Positions 33,263-41,822 of a stretch of 64,000 bases of DNA are shown one piece after another (the first letter of the stretch is position 1; every line of letters begins with the position of its first letter). The DNA lies in assembly GCF_039830135.1 (NCBI RefSeq), contig NZ_CP156081.1, positions 186,001 through 250,000 on the forward strand, read 5' to 3'. Position numbers and translations under genes: made by a program. Source of the stretch: Defluviimonas sp. SAOS-178_SWC (GTDB lineage: Bacteria > Pseudomonadota > Alphaproteobacteria > Rhodobacterales > Rhodobacteraceae). The notes under the pieces were generated by a model. It had not been told where the DNA came from, made no database searches, and saw only the letters and a list, made by a program, of their open reading frames with translations.

Positions 33263-34123
33263 TCAATCCTCGGTGTCGAGAAGCGCGCGAAGGCCCGTCC
33301 GATAGTCCGGGTAGCCGAGCGTCACCCCGAGTGCATTCTTGATCCGGTCGTTCCGCACCCGCTTCGACTCGGCGTAGAAGCTGCGCGCGAGCGGCGTCAT
33401 CTCGGCATCCTCGAAGGCGATCTCGGGCGGCAGCGGTAGACCGAGCAGGCGCGCGGCCTCGGCCAGAACGTCTTCGGGCGGCGAGGGGTCATCGTCGGCG
33501 ACGTTGTAGATGGCGCCGGGATCGGGCCGGGCGATGGAGGCGGCCAGCACCGTGGCGATGTCCTCGACATGGATGCGACTGAAATACTGGTTCTCGCGCA
33601 CGATCCGGCGGGCGGTGCCGTTCCGGACCTTCTCGAACGGGCCGCGCCCGGGCCCGTAGATGCCGGCAAGGCGGAAGATGTGCAAAGGCAGGCCGGCGCG
33701 GGCAGCCAGCGCCTGCCACTGGCTTTCGGCAAGAACACGCATCCGTCCGCGTTCAGTCGTTGGCGCCAGCGGCGTGTTCTCATCGACCCAGTCGCCGCCA
33801 TGATCGCCGTAGACGCCGGTCGTGGAGAGGTAGCCGACCCAGCGAAGATGGGGCGCGGCCTTGGCAATGGCGTCCGCTTCCGTCGCAAGGATCGGGTCCC
33901 CGTCCGCTTTCGGCGCAATGGAAATGAGAAGATGCGTGGCATCGGCGAGTGCAGGGCGAAGATCGTCGCCGGGCCAGATCAGCGCCTCCAGGCCCTCGTT
34001 GCGCAGCCGCTCGGCCTTGTCGTCCCGCCGGGTGGTGCCGATGATGCGCCAAGTCGGGCCGAGTTTGCGGCCGAGCGCGGCGGCGGAATAGCCGTGGCCG
34101 AGGGAAAGAAGCGTCGACGTCAT
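33263..34123 (-). CDS. NAD-dependent epimerase/dehydratase-family SDR
   Basis: This 286-residue extended-SDR-like protein begins MTSTLLSLGHGYSAAALGRKL, where GHGYSA takes the place of the usual glycine motif. Other family features are VGYLSTTGVYGDHGGDWVDENTPLAPTTERGRMRVLAE, with a YGDHxG motif, and HIFRLAGIYGPGRGPFEKV, then FSRIHVEDIATVLAASI. It resembles the YeeZ-type atypical SDRs. It lacks the standard YxxxK spacing, so activity is uncertain. It is divergent from the methyltransferase gene. Confidence 0.82.
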   Translation of the reverse strand: MTSTLLSLGHGYSAAALGRKLGPTWRIIGTTRRDDKAERLRNEGLEALIWPGDDLRPALADATHLLISIAPKADGDPILATEADAIAKAAPHLRWVGYLSTTGVYGDHGGDWVDENTPLAPTTERGRMRVLAESQWQALAARAGLPLHIFRLAGIYGPGRGPFEKVRNGTARRIVRENQYFSRIHVEDIATVLAASIARPDPGAIYNVADDDPSPPEDVLAEAARLLGLPLPPEIAFEDAEMTPLARSFYAESKRVRNDRIKNALGVTLGYPDYRTGLRALLDTED

Positions 34124-34215
34124 GGCGCGACTATTCCGGCTTGCATCGGCGGGCGCAAGGGCCGCCACGCATTCCGAGGGTTGACGGGGACCACGCCGCG
34201 TGGCCGGATGCCGGG

Positions 34216-34845
34216 ATGAGCGGAAAGAGCCACGATCTTGACGGCGCCTATGCGTTGCGGACACCCGAGGATTCGGTCCGCTATTACGGCGACTGGGCGA
34301 CATCGTACGACAGCGATTTCGCGGCGGACATGGATTACCGCAGTCCCGACATTGTCGCCGGGGCCTTCGTGTCCCTCGGCGGGGCAGGGCCAGTTCTGGA
34401 TGTCGGCGCGGGGACCGGGCTTGTCGCCGAGGCATTGGCGCGGCGGGGTATCGCGCCGGTTGACGGAATCGATATCTCGGAAAAGATGCTGGACATCGCG
34501 GCGGCGAAGGGAGTCTACCGCACGGTGATCCAGGCCGATCTGACCCGGCCGCTACCCATCGAAAACAGTATCTATTCCGGCATCATCAGCGCGGGAACCT
34601 TCACGCACGGGCATGTCGGGCCGGCGGTGTTCCACGAACTGTTGCGCGTCGCGGCACCGGGCGCGGTCTTTGCCGTCACGGTCCACAGCGCGGTCTACGA
34701 GGCGGGCGGATTCGCGGCCCGGTTCGCGGAACTCGGCGACCGGATCGAGGCGTTCCGGACCGACCCGTTCAAGATCTACGGTCCCGCCGCCGGGTCGGAT
34801 CATGCCGACGATGTCGGCTGGATCGTCAGTTTCCGAAAAGCGTGA
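34216..34845 (+). CDS. Class I SAM-dependent methyltransferase
   Basis: This 209-residue methyltransferase has motif I VLDVGAGTGLVAEALARRG (about 63-81), motif II DGIDISEKMLDIAAAKG, and the motif IV-like region GIISAGTFTHGHVGPAVFHELLRVAAPGA. The N-terminal RYYGDWATSYDSDFAADMDYRSP resembles Williams-Beuren/ubiquinone-type small-molecule methyltransferases. I start it at the ATG at 34216 (MSGKSHD). The substrate cannot be deduced. Confidence 0.85.
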   Translation: MSGKSHDLDGAYALRTPEDSVRYYGDWATSYDSDFAADMDYRSPDIVAGAFVSLGGAGPVLDVGAGTGLVAEALARRGIAPVDGIDISEKMLDIAAAKGVYRTVIQADLTRPLPIENSIYSGIISAGTFTHGHVGPAVFHELLRVAAPGAVFAVTVHSAVYEAGGFAARFAELGDRIEAFRTDPFKIYGPAAGSDHADDVGWIVSFRKA

Positions 34846-34894
34846 GGCGGGTGCGCCGGGGTGTCCCGCAAGCCCGTCCTGCCGACAGCGCCGA

Positions 34895-35734
34895 TCAGAC
34901 CTTGCGAGCCTTGCCGGGGCGTTCCCGCGGGATCGGCAGATACTCGACCCCGCCCGATTGCCGAACCGGCTGCGGATAGAGGGTCATCAGCGTCATCACC
35001 TCATCCGGCATGTCGGTGGAGACCGGCAGGCCGAGCGCCTTCGCCTCGGCGGCGGGGATCGGGTAATCGTGCGTCCAGGTGCCGGAGGCGAGTTTTTCGG
35101 CCAGGGCCTGCGCCTCCTCGCGCGGCAGACGAACGGCGAGCAGTTCCGCCGCGGCCGCTGTTACCTGGGCCAGTGCCTTGCGGCCGACATCAGCAAGGAT
35201 CAGGGTTTCGTCATCAAGATCTGCCACCGGTTTCGCCTCCACCGCCTTCACGATCGAGGCGGCGGGGAACTGGCCGATCTGCGGGTCGATCGGGCCGAGG
35301 ACGGAATGATCGCACATGACGATCTCATCTGCCGCGAGCGCGACGAGGGTGCCGCCCGACATCGCGTGATGCGGAACGAACACCGTGACCTTTCCCTTGT
35401 GGGCCTCGACCGCCCGGGCGATCTGCAACGCCGCCAGCACGAGCCCGCCGGGCGTGTGCAGGACGATATCGAGCGGCATCTCGTCATCCGTCATGCGGAT
35501 CGCGCGCAGCACGTCCTCGCTGTCCTGAATGTCGATGTAGCGCATGAGGGGGAAGCCGAGGAGCTTCATCGTCTCCTGCCGGTGTACCATCAGGATCACC
35601 CGGCTGCCGCGCTGCTTTTCGAGATGGGAAATCATCGAAAGCCGCCGCATGTCTGTCAGTTTCCGGGCGAGGATCGGTTGCAGCATCGACAGGATGACGA
35701 AGAGCCAGAGCGCGTCGGAGATGGAAAAGGACAT
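34895..35734 (-). CDS. SDH-type Clp-fold membrane serine protease
   Basis: This 279-residue protein has one N-terminal membrane helix (about 7-25, DALWLFVILSMLQPIL). A ClpP/crotonase-fold domain follows: LDIVLHTPGGLVLAALQIARAV carries the oxyanion region, and FVPHHAMSGGTLVALAADEIVMCDHSVLGPIDPQIGQFPA contains the likely nucleophile serine in AMSGGT and a downstream lysine/aspartate region. This is the serine dehydrogenase proteinase (SppA-related) family, found in membranes of bacteria and archaea. It lies 3 bases after the SelW-like gene, so the two are cotranscribed. Confidence 0.85.
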   Translation of the reverse strand: MSFSISDALWLFVILSMLQPILARKLTDMRRLSMISHLEKQRGSRVILMVHRQETMKLLGFPLMRYIDIQDSEDVLRAIRMTDDEMPLDIVLHTPGGLVLAALQIARAVEAHKGKVTVFVPHHAMSGGTLVALAADEIVMCDHSVLGPIDPQIGQFPAASIVKAVEAKPVADLDDETLILADVGRKALAQVTAAAAELLAVRLPREEAQALAEKLASGTWTHDYPIPAAEAKALGLPVSTDMPDEVMTLMTLYPQPVRQSGGVEYLPIPRERPGKARKV

Positions 35735-35737
35735 GTC

Positions 35738-36031
35738 TCAACCCTCCTTGGCGGTGCTGCGGTCGGTATGGCCGAGGTCGCGGTCGGGTGCGATGCGGTC
35801 ACGTACGAGTTGCTTGAGGTGGCGGATGTCAGGAAAGCCGCCGTCGCGCTTGCGCTCCCAAAGCAGTTCGTCGCCCAGCCGGATCTCGAAGATACCACCG
35901 GTGCCCGGGCGCAGCGTCACGCCGCCAAGCTCGGTCGAGAAGGTCGACAACAGTTCCTGCGCCATCCATGCGGAACGCAGGAGCCAGTTGCACTGGGTGC
36001 AATAGGCGATGGAGACGGTACGTTCCGGCAT
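35738..36031 (-). CDS. SelW/Rdx-family thioredoxin-like protein (Cys form)
   Basis: This 97-residue protein begins MPERTVSIAYCTQCNWLLRSAWMAQELL, with the CxxC motif of the selenoprotein W/T/H (Rdx) family. The family signature continues as GGVTLRPGTGGIFEIRLGDELLWERKRDGGFPDIRHLKQLVRD, including the GxF and E/GGFP segments. Both redox positions are cysteines, so no selenocysteine is involved. I chose the ATG at 36031; one eight codons upstream is possible. It is coupled to the membrane protease gene 3 bases downstream. Confidence 0.88.
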   Translation of the reverse strand: MPERTVSIAYCTQCNWLLRSAWMAQELLSTFSTELGGVTLRPGTGGIFEIRLGDELLWERKRDGGFPDIRHLKQLVRDRIAPDRDLGHTDRSTAKEG

Positions 36032-36295
36032 GGCGATCTGATCCCGCGGTTGCATCCGCACTAGATCACGGCGCGCGAAGGCTGCCAAGTTGCGCCGCCG
36101 ATGCCGGATGGGCAACAAACACGCCCTCACTGCCGCTTTGATCAGCATATCGGCGCGATGATGCGCGAATCCGCCCCGGCCCGCCGAGCAAATCCTTGGC
36201 GCATCGGGTTGATATCTGGCATTGTGCGCGGGGTTGGGGCTGTCTGGCCCAAGCGATTCACCCCGTGACCCCTGCGATCAGGAAAGCGAATTTCG

Positions 36296-36535
36296 ATGCA
36301 GAAGACCCTATTTCCCGCCCTCGTCTTGACCTTGACCCTCGCACTGCAGCCCGTCGCCGCACTTGCCTATATCGGTCCGGGGGTCGGTGCCGGCGCCATC
36401 GCCGCCGTGCTTGGTGTGCTCGGCTCGATCTTCCTCGCCATCGTCGCCGTGCTCTACTATCCGATCAAGCGGCTGATGAAGGGCAAGAAGTCGAAATCGG
36501 CAAAAGCGTCCGGCGGCAGCAAGCCGGCGGAATAA
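36296..36535 (+). CDS. Small membrane protein with AYIGPG motif
   Basis: This 79-residue protein starts MQKTLFPALVLTLTLALQPVAALA, a signal-like hydrophobic stretch ending just before the AYIGPGVGAGAIAAVLGVLGSIF motif, which itself forms a second membrane span. The tail is strongly basic (KRLMKGKKSKSAKASGG). The YIGPG-x-GAG pattern recurs in small bacterial membrane proteins near polysaccharide or sulfotransferase genes, in my recollection, but no function is established. It is first of three closely spaced genes, 7 bases before the next. Confidence 0.7.
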   Translation: MQKTLFPALVLTLTLALQPVAALAYIGPGVGAGAIAAVLGVLGSIFLAIVAVLYYPIKRLMKGKKSKSAKASGGSKPAE

Positions 36536-36542
36536 GCAGAGC

Positions 36543-36914
36543 ATGATCTGGATCTTCGTACTTGTCGCGGCCGTGCTGGCCAGCGAGGCTTTCCTGCGCC
36601 TTCCCCTGTTGCCGGTGATCCGGCGGGTAACGGAGACGGCGCAGAAGTCGCGGCGGGTGCTGGCGAGCAAGCGAATCTCCGACCACTGGAAGGAAAAGAT
36701 CCTGCCGTCCTATTCCTGGGTGATCGGCAAGGGATCGGTGCAGTTCTTCGCGATGCTGATGCTGGCGCTGGCGCCGGTCGCGGCCCTTGGCCTGATCTTT
36801 CCGGGCGGCATGGCCGCTTGGGGGGAAGCGTTGATGCGGCCGCTCGTGATCCTCGTCCTTTGTATCGCCTCCATCGCTTATATCTGGCTTCGGTTGAAGG
36901 TGACGCGTGTCTGA
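36543..36914 (+). CDS. Membrane protein of unknown function, sulfotransferase cluster
   Basis: This 123-residue protein has an N-terminal hydrophobic segment (MIWIFVLVAAVLASEAFL), a basic amphipathic middle (RRVTETAQKSRRVLASKRISDHWKEKILPSY) and two further membrane helices (about 60-85 and 97-117). I do not recognise it. It starts 7 bases after the AYIGPG protein and overlaps the sulfotransferase gene by 8 bases. The three are therefore probably made together and may form a membrane complex. Confidence 0.7.
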   Translation: MIWIFVLVAAVLASEAFLRLPLLPVIRRVTETAQKSRRVLASKRISDHWKEKILPSYSWVIGKGSVQFFAMLMLALAPVAALGLIFPGGMAAWGEALMRPLVILVLCIASIAYIWLRLKVTRV

Positions 36915-37944
36915 CTATTCCGCGTTGGACCGCGTGCTGCACCGGCTGGCGCTGGCGTCGCCCGCGCGGGCGGAAATGATGCATGACATCGAGCGAGGGG
37001 CGTTTCTCAAATCCTCCCCCGAGGATACCGGCCGGCATGTCTTCGTGACCGGCCTCGCCCGGGCCGGGACGACGATCCTGATGCGGGAGATTCACCGGAC
37101 CGGGGAATTCGGATCGCTGACCTATGCCGACATGCCCTTCGTCCTCGCGCCGAACCTCTGGGCAAAGCTCAGCCGCAAGGGTCATGAACCGGGGGTGAAG
37201 GCCGAACGCGCCCACGGCGACGGGATCGAGGTCGATACCCAAAGCCCCGAGGCGCTCGACGAGGTCTACTGGCGGGTCTTTGACGGCAAGGCCTATATCG
37301 GCGCCGATGGGTTGATGCCGCATGACCCGGACGACGACCTGATCGACGGCTACCGCGACCTGATCCGGCTGGTGCTCAGGAAGACCGGAAAGACGCGGTA
37401 CGTTTCGAAGAACAACAACAACATCCTGCGGCTCCGGGCACTGGCAGACGCCATGCCGGAGGCGGAGTTCCTCGTGCCGTTGCGCCGGCCGCTCGATCAC
37501 GCGGCGAGTCTTCTTGGCCAGCACGCGCGCTTTCGCGACGCCGACGCCTTCACGCAGGACTACATGACCTGGCTCGGCCATCACGAATTCGGCGCGACCC
37601 ACCGGCCGTTTCTGTTTGGCGCGCGGCCTTCGGGCGATCCGATGGCGATGGACTACTGGCTGAGGCTCTGGCTGTCGGTCTATGCCGCGCTCGATCCCAT
37701 CGAGGCGGAGTGCCCGAACGTGACTTTCGTCCCCTATGAGGCGCTGAGCGCGGATCCCGCGGTCTGGGCGGCCGTCGCCACGCGGATCGGGGTGCCGGCT
37801 GGCGCTGCGGGCGAATTGCGGCCGGTTCCCGACAAGGCGCCGGGAGCGCACGATGCCGGCCTCGGCCGCGAGGCTGAAGCGCTGCACGCCAGGCTTTCCG
37901 CGCGGGGCTTTGGCACCCTGGGGCTCGGCGGCGAAGGATCGTGA
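36907..37944 (+). CDS. Sulfotransferase-family protein
   Basis: This 345-residue protein shows the P-loop-like PAPS site HVFVTGLARAGTTILMREI (about 44-62), similar to the 5'-phosphosulfate loop of sulfotransferases. Later, LRRPLDHAASLLGQHARF and the preceding KTRYVSKNNNNILRLRAL fit the 3'-phosphate binding region. It starts at a GTG (36907) that overlaps the upstream membrane protein gene by 8 bases. It would transfer sulfate from PAPS to a carbohydrate or other acceptor. The acceptor is unknown, and some members of this superfamily are not catalytic. Confidence 0.8.
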   Translation: MSDYSALDRVLHRLALASPARAEMMHDIERGAFLKSSPEDTGRHVFVTGLARAGTTILMREIHRTGEFGSLTYADMPFVLAPNLWAKLSRKGHEPGVKAERAHGDGIEVDTQSPEALDEVYWRVFDGKAYIGADGLMPHDPDDDLIDGYRDLIRLVLRKTGKTRYVSKNNNNILRLRALADAMPEAEFLVPLRRPLDHAASLLGQHARFRDADAFTQDYMTWLGHHEFGATHRPFLFGARPSGDPMAMDYWLRLWLSVYAALDPIEAECPNVTFVPYEALSADPAVWAAVATRIGVPAGAAGELRPVPDKAPGAHDAGLGREAEALHARLSARGFGTLGLGGEGS

Positions 37945-38184
37945 AGACCTGCTTTCCCGGCGGCCTCACGCGGACGCGGAAAATCTCGGCCATTCTTGCA
38001 AATCCGCGCGGATTTCCGGCAAAAACGCGACGGGGCCGGCCCCTTGCGGGGGGGCGGCCGATCTGTCAGGTTTTGGCATGAACACAGGAACACGAACCAA
38101 TCTTTCCCGACAGTGCTTAGCGGTCCACGTCACCGGACCGGGACCATCCGAATGTCGCCCGGACGCCGGCGCGGAGCAGAGGCG

Positions 38185-39666
38185 ATGAACGCACAGGACC
38201 AGATGCCCATTCTGTTGCCGCAGATGTCGGCCCCGGAAGCGTTCACGGATGCCGAGGCGGCTGTGTCGCGGCTGGAGGCGCTCTATTCCCAGGCCACGCA
38301 TTTCCTTTTCGACACGTTCACCGAGACGATCGCCGGCAAACGCCCGAAAGCGCGGGTCCGGGCCTTCTATCCCGAAGTGCGGATCACGACGACGAGCCAT
38401 GCCAAGGCCGACAGCCGGCTGAGCTTCGGCCATGTCGCCGTTCCCGGCACCTATGCCGCGACGATCACGCGGCCGGACCTCTTCCGTAACTACCTTGTCC
38501 AGCAGCTTGACCTTCTGATCCGCAACCACGGCGTTCCGGTCATCGTCGGGCCGAGCGCCACGCCGATCCCCGTGCATTTCGCGGTGGCCTCGAACCCCTC
38601 GGTTTCGGTCCCCCAGGAGGGTGTGCTCGACTTCCCGCTGCGAGACGTCTTCGACGTGCCGGACCTTGCCACAACGAACGACGACATCGTCAACGGAACC
38701 GCGAAACCGAATGCCGACGGGTCGGGCCATCTTGCCCCCTTCACCGCGCAGCGCGTGGACTATTCGCTTGCCCGGCTCGCGCATTACACCGCGACGGATC
38801 CGGCGCATTTCCAGAACCACGTCCTTTTCACCAACTACCAGTTCTATGTCGACGAGTTCGAGACCTTCGCGCGCCAGGTCCTTGCCGATCCATCCTCGGG
38901 CTACACGTCCTTCGTGTCGCCCGGAAATCACGAGATGCGAACTGCTGACGGCGATATCCCGCTTCTCGCCAAGCTGCCGCAGATGCCGTCCTATCACCTG
39001 AAACGCCGCGGCGGGCAGGGGATCACGCTGGTGAATATCGGCGTCGGCCCGTCCAACGCGAAGACGGCGACGGATCACATCGCGGTGCTGCGTCCGCATG
39101 CCTGGCTGATGGTCGGCCATTGCGCCGGCCTCAGGAACAGTCAGTCGCTTGGCGATTTCGTCCTCGCCCATGCCTATCTGCGCGAGGACAAGGTGCTTGA
39201 CGACGACCTGCCGGTCTGGGTGCCGATCCCGGCGCTGGCCGAGATCCAGATCGCGCTGCAGGAGGCCGTGGCGGAGATTGCCCAGCTCGACGGGTTCGAC
39301 CTGAAGCGGATCATGCGGACAGGAACAGTGGCGACGGTCGACAACCGCAACTGGGAACTGCGCGACCAGACCGGCCCCGTGCAGCGCCTGAGCCAGAGCC
39401 GGGCCATCGCGCTCGACATGGAAAGCGCCACGATCGCGGCGAACGGTTTCCGGTTCCGGGTGCCCTACGGCACGCTTCTCTGTGTCTCGGACAAGCCCTT
39501 GCATGGCGAGTTGAAGCTGCCCGGCATGGCCACGGATTTCTACAGGACGCAAGTCAGCCGCCACCTCCTGATCGGGGTGAAGGCGATGGAGCGGCTGCGC
39601 GAGATGCCCCTCGAACGCATCCACAGCCGCAAGTTGCGCAGCTTCGAAGAGACGGCCTTCCTCTGA
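38185..39666 (+). CDS. amn: AMP nucleosidase
   Basis: This 493-residue cytoplasmic enzyme hydrolyses AMP to adenine and ribose 5-phosphate, regulating adenylate levels. The N-terminal AMP-nucleosidase domain (about 15-180) contains RPKARVRAFYPEVRITTTSHAKADSRLSFGHV. The C-terminal domain is of the nucleoside phosphorylase fold, with LVNIGVGPSNAKTATDHIAVLRPHAWLMVGHCAGLRNSQSLGDFVLAHAYLREDKVLDDDLP and LDMESATIAANGFRFRVPYGTLLCVSDKPLHGELK. I start it at the ATG at 38185 (MNAQDQMP). The 240 bases before it hold no gene. Confidence 0.93.
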   Translation: MNAQDQMPILLPQMSAPEAFTDAEAAVSRLEALYSQATHFLFDTFTETIAGKRPKARVRAFYPEVRITTTSHAKADSRLSFGHVAVPGTYAATITRPDLFRNYLVQQLDLLIRNHGVPVIVGPSATPIPVHFAVASNPSVSVPQEGVLDFPLRDVFDVPDLATTNDDIVNGTAKPNADGSGHLAPFTAQRVDYSLARLAHYTATDPAHFQNHVLFTNYQFYVDEFETFARQVLADPSSGYTSFVSPGNHEMRTADGDIPLLAKLPQMPSYHLKRRGGQGITLVNIGVGPSNAKTATDHIAVLRPHAWLMVGHCAGLRNSQSLGDFVLAHAYLREDKVLDDDLPVWVPIPALAEIQIALQEAVAEIAQLDGFDLKRIMRTGTVATVDNRNWELRDQTGPVQRLSQSRAIALDMESATIAANGFRFRVPYGTLLCVSDKPLHGELKLPGMATDFYRTQVSRHLLIGVKAMERLREMPLERIHSRKLRSFEETAFL

Positions 39667-39808
39667 AACCCTGCGGAACGGGCGAAAAAACGCCACAAAC
39701 GGGCGGAAATCGCTTGCTTTGGGCCACAAAAGATTGTGTAGCAACACTAGATGACGCTAAATGGCGCAGATAACCCCCAACCTAACGGGGACCAGTGAGG
39801 AGACAGAC

Positions 39809-40096
39809 ATGTCCAAACCGATGACCAAAACCCAGCTCGTCGCCGCCCTGGCCGAGGAGATGGGGTCCGACAAGAAGACTGCCTCGTCGGCTCTCGACGC
39901 AATTGCCGCCGTGGTGACCCGTGAAGTGGCCGGCGGCGGTGCCGTCACGCTGCCGGGCATCGGCAAGGTCCAGTGCCGCGCCCGTCCCGAGCGCCAGGTG
40001 CGCAACCCCGCCACCGGAGAGACGATGACGAAGCCCGCCGACAAGGTCGTGAAGGTCGGGATCGCGAAGGCGCTGAAGGACAGCGTCAACGGCTGA
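39809..40096 (+). CDS. HU-family DNA-binding protein
   Basis: This 95-residue histone-like protein has MTKTQLVAALAEEMGSDKKTASSALDAI as the dimerisation helices and GAVTLPGIGKVQCRARPERQVRNPATGETMTKPADKVVKVGIAKALKDSV as the beta-arm region with the conserved RNPxTGE motif. It binds and bends DNA without strong sequence specificity. The start is the ATG at 39809 behind GAGGAG; an earlier in-frame ATG at 39761 lacks a ribosome site. It stands alone with its own terminator. Confidence 0.93.
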   Translation: MSKPMTKTQLVAALAEEMGSDKKTASSALDAIAAVVTREVAGGGAVTLPGIGKVQCRARPERQVRNPATGETMTKPADKVVKVGIAKALKDSVNG

Positions 40097-40119
40097 TCCG
40101 GTCCTCGGGACGCGTTCAG

Positions 40120-40149
40120 GGCCGCCCTGGCCGGGGCGGCCTTTTGCTT
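40120..40149 (+). terminator. Terminator of the HU gene
   Basis: GGCCGCCC (40120-40127) pairs with GGGCGGCC (40134-40141) and is followed by TTTTGCTTTT. Confidence 0.85.
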
Positions 40150-40248
40150 TTGCGGGACCGCGCGGGGCACTCCCCAGATCGCGCCCCTCTTGTATCCCGC
40201 CCGGTCGCCCCTCAAAAGGGCTACGGGACAACGGCACGGAGAACAGGG

Positions 40249-41130
40249 TTGGACATTCGCGCGATCTTCATGGGGCTGGCCTTCGCGCTGATGTGGTCAT
40301 CGGCCTTCACCTCGGCGCGGATGATCGTCGCGGATGCGCCGCCCCTGACGGCATTGTCGCTGCGGTTCGTGATCTCGGGTCTCATCGGCGTCGCGATCGC
40401 CCGGGCGCTCGGCCAAAGCTGGCGCCTGTCGCCGCCGCAATGGCGATCGGTCCTGATCTTCGGCCTTTGCCAGAATGCGCTCTATCTCGGCCTGAACTTC
40501 GTCGCGATGCAATGGATCGAGGCGTCGCTCGCCGCGATCATCGCCTCGACCATGCCGCTTCTTGTGGCGTTGCTCGGCTGGCTTTTCCTCGGCCAGAAGG
40601 TGCGACCGCTCGGCATCGCCGGGCTGGTCGCGGGCGTCGTCGGCGTGGCGATCATCATGGGCTCGCGGTTTTCCGGCGGGGTCAGCATTCCGGGTCTTCT
40701 GTTCTGCGGCCTCGGCGCGCTCGCCCTCGCGGTCGCGACCCTCTCGGTGCGGGGGGCGTCGACCGGGGGCAATGTCCTGATGATCGTCGGGTTGCAGATG
40801 TTCGTCGGTGCGGCGCTTCTTGCCGTCGCCGCAGCCGTCGTGGAGCGTGGCCTGCCGATCCACTGGACGCCGCGCCTCGGCCTCGCCTTCGCCTATACGA
40901 CGCTGGTGCCGGGCCTGGTCGCCACCTGGATCTGGTTCCGGCTGGTCGCGCGGATCGGCGCCGTCCGGGCGGCGACCTACCACTTCCTCAATCCGTTCTT
41001 CGGCGTTCTCGTCGCCGCCGTCCTGCTGAATGAACAGATGGGCCTTGCCGACGGGTTGGGCGTGGCCATCGTTACGGTCGGGATTCTCGCCGTGCAACTC
41101 TCGAAACAGGGTCCCGCGAGGACCGGCTGA
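40249..41130 (+). CDS. EamA/DMT-family exporter
   Basis: This 293-residue protein has ten hydrophobic segments in two EamA repeats, as in RhaT/YdcZ-like drug/metabolite transporters. Examples are MGLAFALMWSSAFTSARMIV at the start, with the conserved WS..F motif, VAMQWIEASLAAIIASTMPLLVALLGWLFLGQ at the end of repeat one, and RAATYHFLNPFFGVLVAAVLLNEQMG at the end of repeat two. I place the start at the TTG at 40249, which has GGAGA seven bases upstream; an ATG seven codons later is an alternative. The substrate is unknown. Confidence 0.85.
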   Translation: MDIRAIFMGLAFALMWSSAFTSARMIVADAPPLTALSLRFVISGLIGVAIARALGQSWRLSPPQWRSVLIFGLCQNALYLGLNFVAMQWIEASLAAIIASTMPLLVALLGWLFLGQKVRPLGIAGLVAGVVGVAIIMGSRFSGGVSIPGLLFCGLGALALAVATLSVRGASTGGNVLMIVGLQMFVGAALLAVAAAVVERGLPIHWTPRLGLAFAYTTLVPGLVATWIWFRLVARIGAVRAATYHFLNPFFGVLVAAVLLNEQMGLADGLGVAIVTVGILAVQLSKQGPARTG

Positions 41131-41171
41131 AGCCTGAACGGAACCCGGTTCTGCCCGCACCGCCTTGCCGA

Positions 41172-41822
41172 TCACCACGCCGGCGGCGGCGCCCCCAGTT
41201 CGCGCGCGAGGTCGGCGAGATAGCGGCGCATCACCGCCGCCCGCTCCTCCGCCAGACGCCGTCCCGTCGGGGTCAGGAATGTCTCGGGCAGTTTCAGGAG
41301 TTTCACCGCGAAATGGTCCAGCGCGGAGACCGCGTCATCGGGCTCGCGCGCCAGGGCAAAGGGATCGTCAGCATCGAAAAGGGGCCGGCCGAGCGCGCCC
41401 GAGACGGCGAAGCATCGTGCGACGCCGATGGCACCCAAAGCTTCCAGCCTGTCGGCATCGCGAAGGATGCGCGCCTCGGGCGATTGCGGCTCTATCCCGC
41501 CGGAAAAGCTGTGCGCCTCGATCGCATGGCGGGCTTGCGCGACCTCGGTCGGGGCAAGGCCGAGCGCCTGCATCACCGGCCCGGCGGCCGAGGCGGACAT
41601 CGTCGCGGCCCTCGCGCGCTTGGGGTGGTCCTTGGGCAACGTCACCAGGTCATGCAGGTAGGCGGCGCAAAGAAGAACGCGCGACGGGGCCATCCCCTCG
41701 CCATGCGCGATCGTCCGGGCATGCATCCAGACCCGGTCGGCATGGGCAAGATCATGTGCGGCATCGCCGGTTTCCGCCGCCAGGGCCTGCCGAAGGGCAG
41801 CGCGCAGCGGCGCGAGGCTCAT
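41172..41822 (-). CDS. HD-domain hydrolase
   Basis: This 216-residue metal-dependent phosphohydrolase of the HD superfamily has [19 protein letters not shown] (first His), [19 protein letters not shown] (HD pair), [13 protein letters not shown] and [20 protein letters not shown] (final Asp). This arrangement resembles the YedJ/uncharacterised HD hydrolases that act on nucleotides or other phosphates. Its ATG overlaps the aroC stop (ATGA), so it is coupled to chorismate synthase, with no obvious pathway link. Substrate unknown. Confidence 0.88.
   Translation of the reverse strand: MSLAPLRAALRQALAAETGDAAHDLAHADRVWMHARTIAHGEGMAPSRVLLCAAYLHDLVTLPKDHPKRARAATMSASAAGPVMQALGLAPTEVAQARHAIEAHSFSGGIEPQSPEARILRDADRLEALGAIGVARCFAVSGALGRPLFDADDPFALAREPDDAVSALDHFAVKLLKLPETFLTPTGRRLAEERAAVMRRYLADLARELGAPPPAW

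Noticed and set aside
35738..36031. Possible selenoprotein (SelW family)
   Set aside because: The redox positions are encoded by ordinary cysteine codons and no in-frame TGA with a SECIS-like hairpin is present.
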